Assembly: GCA_002315675.1 (NCBI GenBank)
Contig: DCHP01000088.1
Coordinates: 1-8,008, forward strand
Reading direction: 5' to 3'
Source: Rikenellaceae bacterium UBA1749
GTDB taxonomy: Bacteria > Bacteroidota > Bacteroidia > Bacteroidales > Rikenellaceae
Length of the DNA: 8,008 bases
The first letter of the stretch is position 1; every line of letters starts with the position of its first letter. Of this stretch, positions 1-4,771 are shown piece after piece. Both the position numbers and the translations under genes were made by a program. The notes below the pieces were generated by a model, which saw only the letters and a program-made list of their open reading frames with translations, ran no database searches and was not told the origin of the DNA.

Positions 1-52
1 TTTTAAAGTGTCAAAGACAAGATAAAAAAAGATAATTCACCACAAAAAATAT

Positions 53-60
53 TATTTTTG
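53..60 (+). promoter_or_regulatory. Bacteroidota-type -7 promoter element for the LtaS-like gene
   Basis: TATTTTTG matches the Bacteroidota primary sigma factor -7 consensus TAnnTTTG. It lies 20 nt before the ATG at 81, so the predicted leader is very short, roughly 10-15 nt. No TTTG-like -33 element is visible 19-21 nt upstream, so the call rests on the -7 box and its position alone. Confidence 0.5.
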
Positions 61-80
61 CCTCAATAATTGAGAAAAAT

Positions 81-2012
81 ATGAAAAAATTTCATGGACT
101 TACTTTTCTGGTAAAGATTCTGATTAGTTATTTATTTCTAATTATCCTCGGGTACATATTCTATAGATATAACTTCTCTATTTTTGGCTCAATTTCATCT
201 GAAGAATCATTGGAGTTATATAAAGGCTTCATGCTTTTTTCCACGGCAAACATCTGCTATACTTTTGGGTTGTATGCAGCATTCACGACATTCCCTTTTT
301 CGTACAAGTTCTATTGTAGCCGAAAGTATCAGACAATTTCAATGGTTCTTTATACCATCGGCATCATTCTTATTACTACGATAAATCTGAGCGATGCCGT
401 TTATTTTCATTATGCAGCAAAAAGATTTACAGCCACTGAATTTTTTTATCTTGAAGACAACAATAACAATACAACCCTGGTAATTCACTTCCTGAAGGAG
501 AATGTTCCGTTGATTATTGCAGGTATTGCAATAATATCAGTATGGTTTTACTTATTCATTAAGTTAGATGGTCCACATCTGAAATTCAAATCCACAGGAA
601 CACACTACACAATACATTCTATAATATTTGCAATAATCGTATTTTTTATCATCATTGGAATGAGAGGAGGATTTGACAGGCAGACAAGACCTATTACCAT
701 AAGCAACGCCGCCCAATATACTTCAACGCCTGAAAAGGGCGCGTTGGTCCTCTCCAATCCGTTCTGTATATTGAGAACAATTGAAAATAAGGCCATATCA
801 TGCCCAAAATATTTTGAAAAGCCAGAACTTGAAAAAGTATTTTCCTCTCAAAAAGAATATTACGGAGATTCACTTACCATCAAATCCCAGAAGGGCAAGA
901 ATGTTGTAATATTTATTTTGGAAAGTTTTTCCGCTGAACACTCAAAAAAATTATACCCAGAACTTTATGCACATACCCTGACTCCTTTTATGGATTCACT
1001 GATGGGAGAAGGATATCTGCTAAGAAAAGCATATGCTAATGGGAAAAAGTCAATTGACGCGCTGCCTTCGATCCTATCCTCTATTCCATCATTCGGAGTT
1101 CCCTTTGCAACCATTCCTGAGGCTCTTTCAAAAACCGATGCACTTGGTAAGCTTGCAAAAAATGAAGGTTATTCAACATGGTTCTTCAATGGTAGCGAAC
1201 GAGGTTCAATGGGATATGTAGCATACTCAAAAATAGCTGGAATTGATAATTTCAGGACTAAGGAGGATTACGAACTCGTTCACGGCAAAAATGATTTTGA
1301 CGGATATTGGGGAATCTGGGATGAACCATTTTTCAGATACATGGGAGAAACGCTGAACACAGCAAAATCTCCATTTATATCTGTTCTGTTTTCCCTGTCA
1401 TCACACCACCCATTTGTTGTTCCGGAAAAGTACAGAAAGACATTACCAAAAGGATACACAAAGGTACATCAGCCTGTTGCATATGTTGACCTTTCACTAA
1501 GACATTTCTTCGATTTCGCAAAAACCCAGCCATGGTATAAGAATACAATATTCCTGTTTGTAGCAGACCATGTCAGTTCTGAAAAATACAGCGACGAGGC
1601 AAAGACTTCTGCCGGCAGTACACATATTACAATGTTCTATTTTACACCGGACCACTCTATCAAGGGAGAGACTTATAAAACAACCCAGCAGATAGACGTA
1701 ATGCCGACATTGGCATCAATACTGGATTTCAAAGGACCATACCATTGTTTTGGACATAGTATTTTTTCAAAGTCAGACACGACGACTTCATTCTCCATTA
1801 ATTACGCAAACGGAGAGTATCAATGGATAGAAAATGACACAGCATATATATTCAATGGTGAAAAGATTGTGGCGTGCTACGACCTAAAGACCGATTCATT
1901 GCAAAAAAATAATATCAAACCTCTTAATAGTGGAAAAATTGAAACTTCAGTAAAAGCATTCATTCAAACTTATTTTTCTGATATAAAGGAAAGAAAATTC
2001 ACAGCTAAATAA
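81..2012 (+). CDS. LtaS/MdoB-type sulfatase-fold phosphotransferase (LTA synthase family protein)
   Basis: A 643-residue inner-membrane enzyme, close in length to Gram-positive LtaS. The N-terminal part has about five hydrophobic membrane segments (near residues 8-28, 50-70, 86-103, 141-160 and 177-194). They are followed by a linker and a periplasmic alkaline-phosphatase/sulfatase-fold domain from about residue 272. Visible active-site signatures are ILESFS (metal ligand Glu281), GKKSID (predicted nucleophile Ser324), SSHHPF (His442/His443, phosphate contact in relatives) and FVADH (metal ligands Asp496, His497). Family members transfer a phosphoglycerol or phosphoethanolamine head group from a phospholipid to an acceptor glycan or lipid. 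A didermic Bacteroidota cell makes no classical lipoteichoic acid, so the acceptor here is unknown; lipid A, a periplasmic glucan or a capsule-like glycan are all possible. The ATG at 81 gives a normal N-in membrane start and fits the promoter at 53-60. The gene stands alone, with the tRNA about 120 bp downstream. Family call is secure, substrate is not. Confidence 0.9.
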   Translation: MKKFHGLTFLVKILISYLFLIILGYIFYRYNFSIFGSISSEESLELYKGFMLFSTANICYTFGLYAAFTTFPFSYKFYCSRKYQTISMVLYTIGIILITTINLSDAVYFHYAAKRFTATEFFYLEDNNNNTTLVIHFLKENVPLIIAGIAIISVWFYLFIKLDGPHLKFKSTGTHYTIHSIIFAIIVFFIIIGMRGGFDRQTRPITISNAAQYTSTPEKGALVLSNPFCILRTIENKAISCPKYFEKPELEKVFSSQKEYYGDSLTIKSQKGKNVVIFILESFSAEHSKKLYPELYAHTLTPFMDSLMGEGYLLRKAYANGKKSIDALPSILSSIPSFGVPFATIPEALSKTDALGKLAKNEGYSTWFFNGSERGSMGYVAYSKIAGIDNFRTKEDYELVHGKNDFDGYWGIWDEPFFRYMGETLNTAKSPFISVLFSLSSHHPFVVPEKYRKTLPKGYTKVHQPVAYVDLSLRHFFDFAKTQPWYKNTIFLFVADHVSSEKYSDEAKTSAGSTHITMFYFTPDHSIKGETYKTTQQIDVMPTLASILDFKGPYHCFGHSIFSKSDTTTSFSINYANGEYQWIENDTAYIFNGEKIVACYDLKTDSLQKNNIKPLNSGKIETSVKAFIQTYFSDIKERKFTAK

Positions 2013-2085
2013 TTCATTTATCAGCAAAAGACATTCATCCATACTGCACGAATTGTAAATTTCTTTTAAAAAAACAGAAAAAAGT

Positions 2086-2116
2086 TTTGTCAGGTAAAAA
2101 AAACGCCATATCTTTG
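2086..2116 (+). promoter_or_regulatory. Promoter of tRNA-Val, complete -33/-7 pair
   Basis: TTTG at 2086-2089 and TATCTTTG at 2109-2116 are separated by 19 nt. This matches the Bacteroidota consensus TTTG-N19-21-TAnnTTTG and is the best-formed promoter in the window. Transcription should begin near 2122-2124, leaving a short 5' leader of about ten bases before the mature tRNA end at 2134. Confidence 0.85.
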
Positions 2117-2133
2117 CAGAGCAAAAGAAAGAC

Positions 2134-2208
2134 GGGAGCTTAGCTCAGTTGGTTCAGAGCATCTGCCTTACAAGCAGAGGGTCGTGGGTTCGAATCCCTC
2201 AGCTCCCA
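2134..2208 (+). tRNA. tRNA-Val (anticodon UAC)
   Basis: The 75-nt sequence folds into a full cloverleaf. The acceptor stem is GGGAGCT paired with AGCTCCC, with discriminator A at 2208. The D-arm is GCTC/GAGC, and the anticodon stem is TCTGC/GCAGA around the loop CTTACAA. The T-loop is TTCGAAT. The anticodon TAC at 2169-2171 reads GUA and, by wobble, other valine codons. No CCA is encoded (the next bases are CAC), so the tail must be added by nucleotidyltransferase. The T-stem GTGGG/CCCTC contains one U-U mismatch (positions 50/64). It is a single-gene unit with its own promoter and terminator. Confidence 0.96.
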
Positions 2209-2213
2209 CACAG

Positions 2214-2244
2214 AAGACTTATCATTAGGTAAGTCTTTTTTTTT
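2214..2244 (+). terminator. Rho-independent terminator of tRNA-Val
   Basis: AAGACTTA (2214-2221) pairs perfectly with TAAGTCTT (2230-2237) across an 8-nt loop. A run of nine T follows from 2236 to 2244, and its first two bases belong to the stem. It begins 6 nt after the tRNA 3' end. Confidence 0.85.
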
Positions 2245-2368
2245 GCAATATACACATATCCAATGTAGGAGCATGGCTTCAATTTCTCTGAAAGCCAGCA
2301 TTAGTATTCGGAGCTAACGCTTCAGGAAAAGGATCACTTTAAGAATGAATTATGGATAATTCTGAGAC

Positions 2369-2408
2369 AGAAGAAGCATTGTTCCGGTATTGGAACAATG
2401 CTTCTTCT
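2369..2408 (-). terminator. Perfect 17-bp hairpin, likely terminator of the EEP gene
   Basis: AGAAGAAGCATTGTTCC (2369-2385) is exactly complementary to 2392-2408, with a 6-nt loop. It lies about 80 nt beyond the stop of the minus-strand gene that ends at 2490. Neither side has a long uninterrupted T-run; the flanks are only pyrimidine-rich (TTCTTCTATCTT on plus, TTCTTCTGTCTC on minus). It could be a terminator of non-canonical form, an mRNA 3'-end stabiliser or a blocker of read-through from either direction. The stem is certain from the sequence; its function is inferred. Confidence 0.5.
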
Positions 2409-2473
2409 ATCTTGCGGAGGCAAACCTTAAGATGCATACATCTTTCCCTGGGCTTGAATCATCCATAGGAAAG

Positions 2474-2487
2474 GGATAATTCATAAA
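2474..2487. repeat. 14-mer repeat copy A, next to the EEP gene stop
   Basis: GGATAATTCATAAA occurs here and again at 4568-4581. This copy lies 3 bp beyond the stop codon of the minus-strand EEP gene. An overlapping 11-mer, TAGGAAAGGGA at 2466-2476, recurs in inverted orientation at 4740-4750. A shorter piece, GGATAATTC, also occurs at 2354-2362. It may be a dispersed intergenic sequence or chance in AT-rich DNA. Confidence 0.35.
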
Positions 2488-2489
2488 TC

Positions 2490-3338
2490 CTATAAATCAA
2501 GATCAGCTGCTACAGGATAGTGGTCTGACACAAATGGGACACCATAATCTCCGTCAAGAGTTGTAAATCTGACTGGTTTGAGATTCGCCTCAAATATATA
2601 ATCAATGACAAGACTCGGATATTGTCCGTAACCATTGTATGATTTTTTGTCATCTGTTTCCTGTGCAACCACCCTGGTATCTGAAACCAGTTCTCTTAAC
2701 GGCAAGAGAAGTGGATCGTCAGGCAATGTATTGAAATCACCGGTTACAACAAGCGGAGCCCCTGTCCCTTCTTTTGGCACAATTGATTTGATTCTGGAAA
2801 CCAAAAGTTTAACACCTTCCTCTCTAGCAATCTTACCCATATGGTCAAGATGGGTGTTGAAATGGTAGATAACCTGATCTGTTCCCTTTATCTGAAAACA
2901 GCCCCAGGTCACCATTCTATTGCAAACTCCGTCCCATCCCATCGAAACAGAATCTGGAGTTTCACTCAACCAGAAATTACCTGAACATAGAAGATCTAAT
3001 TTTTCCATATTGTAATAAATAGTCATCATCTCACCTTCCCTATCTCCGTCATCTCGCCCCACGCCGATTCTTCCGTAACCTGGAAGATTTTCCACAAAGT
3101 ATTCATCCTGTTCTTTCAGACATTCCTGAACACCCATCAGATCAGGCTTTTCTTGATTCACCATATTAATCTGGGCAGGACGTCTATTCATCCAACAATT
3201 GTCTCCATCTTCATTTGTCGCATACGCACTTGAATTTCTAAGATTAAAAGAAATCACTCTCACACTGGCAGTGGAGCTGCAGCCAATTGACATAACGGTC
3301 ATGACCAGAAGCAATAGAAAACTATACAGATGTCTCAT
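2490..3338 (-). CDS. Endonuclease/exonuclease/phosphatase family lipoprotein
   Basis: The 282-residue protein starts with a lipoprotein signal peptide: a positively charged start, a hydrophobic stretch at residues 5-16 and the lipobox SIGC with lipidated Cys20. The mature part is a complete EEP (DNase I-like) fold. Motifs in order are FN (Asn32), GVQE (Glu72, metal ligand), NTHLDH (His163, Asp165), GDFN (Asp201, Asn203), IDYIF (Asp246) and SDHYPV (Asp272, His273). All catalytic positions expected of an Mg2+-dependent phosphodiesterase/phosphatase are present, and the length is normal for exported Bacteroidota members. The substrate could be a nucleic acid, a phospholipid head group or a sugar phosphate; sequence alone does not decide. 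The residues after Cys20 (SSTAS) are not acidic, so a periplasm-facing anchor seems likelier than surface display. It is a single-gene unit, divergent from mnmA across 63 bp. The ATG at 3338 is chosen because it gives a well-placed signal peptide. Confidence 0.88.
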   Translation of the reverse strand: MRHLYSFLLLLVMTVMSIGCSSTASVRVISFNLRNSSAYATNEDGDNCWMNRRPAQINMVNQEKPDLMGVQECLKEQDEYFVENLPGYGRIGVGRDDGDREGEMMTIYYNMEKLDLLCSGNFWLSETPDSVSMGWDGVCNRMVTWGCFQIKGTDQVIYHFNTHLDHMGKIAREEGVKLLVSRIKSIVPKEGTGAPLVVTGDFNTLPDDPLLLPLRELVSDTRVVAQETDDKKSYNGYGQYPSLVIDYIFEANLKPVRFTTLDGDYGVPFVSDHYPVAADLDL

Positions 3339-3366
3339 ATGATATTTTTTTTAAGTTAACATTAAG

Positions 3367-3374
3367 TAAAGATA
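3367..3374 (-). promoter_or_regulatory. Weak -7-like element for the EEP gene
   Basis: On the minus strand these bases read TATCTTTA, one base off the consensus TAnnTTTG. The element lies about 28 nt before the ATG at 3338, a plausible distance. No TTTG element sits at the right spacing upstream. It is almost adjacent to the opposing mnmA -7 box. Confidence 0.35.
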
Positions 3375-3377
3375 CAT

Positions 3378-3385
3378 TATATTTG
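3378..3385 (+). promoter_or_regulatory. -7 promoter element of mnmA
   Basis: TATATTTG is an exact match to the Bacteroidota -7 consensus TAnnTTTG. It lies 16 nt before the mnmA ATG at 3402, so the leader should be only about 10 nt. No clear -33 TTTG is seen. Confidence 0.55.
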
Positions 3386-3401
3386 CAAAAAAAAGAATAA
3401 A

Positions 3402-4559
3402 ATGAATAAAGGACGTGTAGTTGTTGGCTTGAGTGGTGGAGTTGATTCTTCTGTTGCTGCATATGTACTCCAGCAACAAGGTTATGAAGTCCTTGGTCTT
3501 TTTATGAGGAACTGGCATGATACCACCGGCACTCTGCATGGAGACTGCACATGGGAAGATGACAAGACATTCGCAGAACTTGTTGCAGAAAAGCTTGACA
3601 TTGAGTTCCACTATATTGATCTTAGTGAGCAATACCGAAAAAGAGTTGTTGACTACATGTTTTCCGAGTACGAAAAAGGGCGGACTCCCAACCCTGACGT
3701 ATTATGCAATCGTGAAATAAAATTTGATGCTTTTGTCAAGGAAGCAGAAAGACTTGGAGCTGATTTCGTTGCTACAGGACATTATTGCCGTAAATCATAT
3801 GACCCTATCAAGGACGAATACCATTTACTTGCGGGCCTTGACGGAAACAAGGATCAAAGTTATTTCTTATGTCAGCTTTCCCAGTCCCAACTGAAAAATG
3901 CTCTTTTCCCAATAGGAGAAATGATAAAACCTGATGTAAGGAAGGTTGCCGAAGAAATGCGTCTAGCCACAGCAAAGCGCAAGGATTCACAGGGAATATG
4001 CTTCGTAGGAAAAGTTGACCTTCCTGTTTTCCTGCAGCAGAAACTTGCAGCAAAGAAAGGGAGGGCGATCCTCATTCCTGAGGACTGGAAAGGATATACT
4101 GAAAGTCATGACATATACAAGCCATTCTACTATACTCATAGTGACGGTAAAATAATCGGAGACCATAATGGAGCACATTTCTACACCATAGGTCAAAGGA
4201 AAGGACTGAAAATCGGAGGATTCCCTGAGCCTATTTTTATCATCCAGACTGATATTGAAGAGAATATAATATATCTTGGCATGGGCGAAAACCATCCTGG
4301 GTTAATGAGAAGCGGATTATTTGCAAAAAAAGAAGATGTACACTGGGTTGTCCCTTCTCACAGACTTGGAATTGGAGAGGAACGAAGGTTCAAGATAAGA
4401 ATCAGGTACAGACAACCTCTTCAAGATGGTAAAGCTAAAATGAAGGAAGATGGGTTATATGTAACTTTCGATAAACCTCAAAGGGCTGCCACACCTGGTC
4501 AATTCATAGCATTATATGAAGACGATGACCTTGTCGGTTCATCAGTTATCGCATACTAA
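3402..4559 (+). CDS. mnmA: tRNA-specific 2-thiouridylase MnmA
   Basis: A cytoplasmic enzyme of 385 residues that makes 2-thiouridine at wobble position 34 of tRNA-Lys, -Glu and -Gln. It uses ATP and sulfur delivered as a persulfide. The N-terminal ATP-pyrophosphatase domain has the PP-loop SGGVDSS (residues 11-17). Next come PNPDVLCN with catalytic Cys102, ATGHY (124-128), GNKDQSYFL (148-156) and GICFVG with the second catalytic Cys200. The central tRNA-binding domain carries GDHNGAHFYTIGQRKG (253-268), and a C-terminal beta-barrel ends with RAATPGQFIALY (361-372). Compared with E. coli MnmA, about 25 extra residues (roughly 222-247) lie between the catalytic domain and the GQRKG motif; I believe similar insertions occur in other Bacteroidota copies. 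Bacteroides genomes often have several mnmA paralogues, so this may not be the only copy. The start at 3402 fits both the PP-loop position and the promoter. The gene appears monocistronic, convergent with tamL. Confidence 0.96.
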   Translation: MNKGRVVVGLSGGVDSSVAAYVLQQQGYEVLGLFMRNWHDTTGTLHGDCTWEDDKTFAELVAEKLDIEFHYIDLSEQYRKRVVDYMFSEYEKGRTPNPDVLCNREIKFDAFVKEAERLGADFVATGHYCRKSYDPIKDEYHLLAGLDGNKDQSYFLCQLSQSQLKNALFPIGEMIKPDVRKVAEEMRLATAKRKDSQGICFVGKVDLPVFLQQKLAAKKGRAILIPEDWKGYTESHDIYKPFYYTHSDGKIIGDHNGAHFYTIGQRKGLKIGGFPEPIFIIQTDIEENIIYLGMGENHPGLMRSGLFAKKEDVHWVVPSHRLGIGEERRFKIRIRYRQPLQDGKAKMKEDGLYVTFDKPQRAATPGQFIALYEDDDLVGSSVIAY

Positions 4560-4567
4560 AGATATTC

Positions 4568-4581
4568 GGATAATTCATAAA
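4568..4581. repeat. 14-mer repeat copy B, next to the mnmA stop
   Basis: GGATAATTCATAAA is identical to 2474-2487. This copy begins 9 bp after the mnmA stop codon. Both copies therefore lie just past a gene 3' end, but in opposite orientation relative to the gene. Confidence 0.35.
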
Positions 4582-4640
4582 AAAAATCTGGAACTATTCA
4601 ACCTGGGTAAAAACAGCCATCAATGTATCAACATTCCAGA
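4579..4640 (-). terminator. Candidate long-loop terminator for the tamL operon
   Basis: Read on the minus strand, TCTGGAA (4640-4634) pairs with TTCCAGA (4593-4587), and the second arm is followed directly by eight T (4586-4579). The 7-bp stem with a T-run is typical of a rho-independent terminator. The 40-nt loop is unusually long and may hold further structure. It lies about 130 nt beyond the tamL stop. Confidence 0.4.
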
Positions 4641-4771
4641 AAGAGGTCTATTGTTAATATTGGACATAGGTGACTGAATAGTTTCAAAAATCTGAAATAG
4701 ATGAGTAGGAACTAACAGGCAGAAACTGGCACAAGGCATTCCCTTTCCTACAACTCAGCTCTTTTACAAAA

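Larger units (their letters stand above)
2245..2489. other. Non-coding gap between the tRNA terminator and the EEP gene
   Basis: No credible protein gene is visible on either strand in these 245 bp. The gap holds several inverted repeats. A weak 6-bp hairpin has arms at 2274-2279 and 2292-2297. A short AT-rich palindrome lies at 2347-2362. The strong 17-bp hairpin is at 2369-2408 (listed separately). It also holds one copy of a 14-mer that recurs beyond the mnmA stop. No promoter matching the Bacteroidota consensus is obvious within it. Confidence 0.6.
4560..4771. other. Convergent non-coding gap between mnmA and tamL
   Basis: These 212 bp lie between two converging genes and contain no credible protein gene. 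They hold the candidate minus-strand terminator at 4579-4640, a second inverted repeat (AACTATTCA at 4592-4600 with TGAATAGTT at 4675-4683), the second 14-mer copy at 4568-4581, and an inverted 11-mer copy at 4740-4750. I see no clear plus-strand rho-independent terminator for mnmA. Confidence 0.55.

Noticed and set aside
81..2012. Arylsulfatase as the identity of the first gene
   Set aside because: The fold is shared, but there is no C/S-x-P-x-R sulfatase signature, and five N-terminal membrane segments with the LtaS-like motif order point to a head-group transferase.
2411..2489. A 25-codon minus-strand open frame starting with ATG just past the EEP stop
   Set aside because: It is short, has no promoter or coding signal, and runs toward the hairpin; it fits a transcribed 3' untranslated region better than a gene.
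2134..2489. tRNA-Val as an integration (att) site with an island beside it
   Set aside because: No second copy of the tRNA 3' end, no integrase, and the tRNA is followed directly by its own terminator and ordinary genes.
3808..4295. Minus-strand open frames of 67-102 codons inside mnmA
   Set aside because: They are opposite a complete mnmA frame with every catalytic motif present, and overlap each other in different frames.
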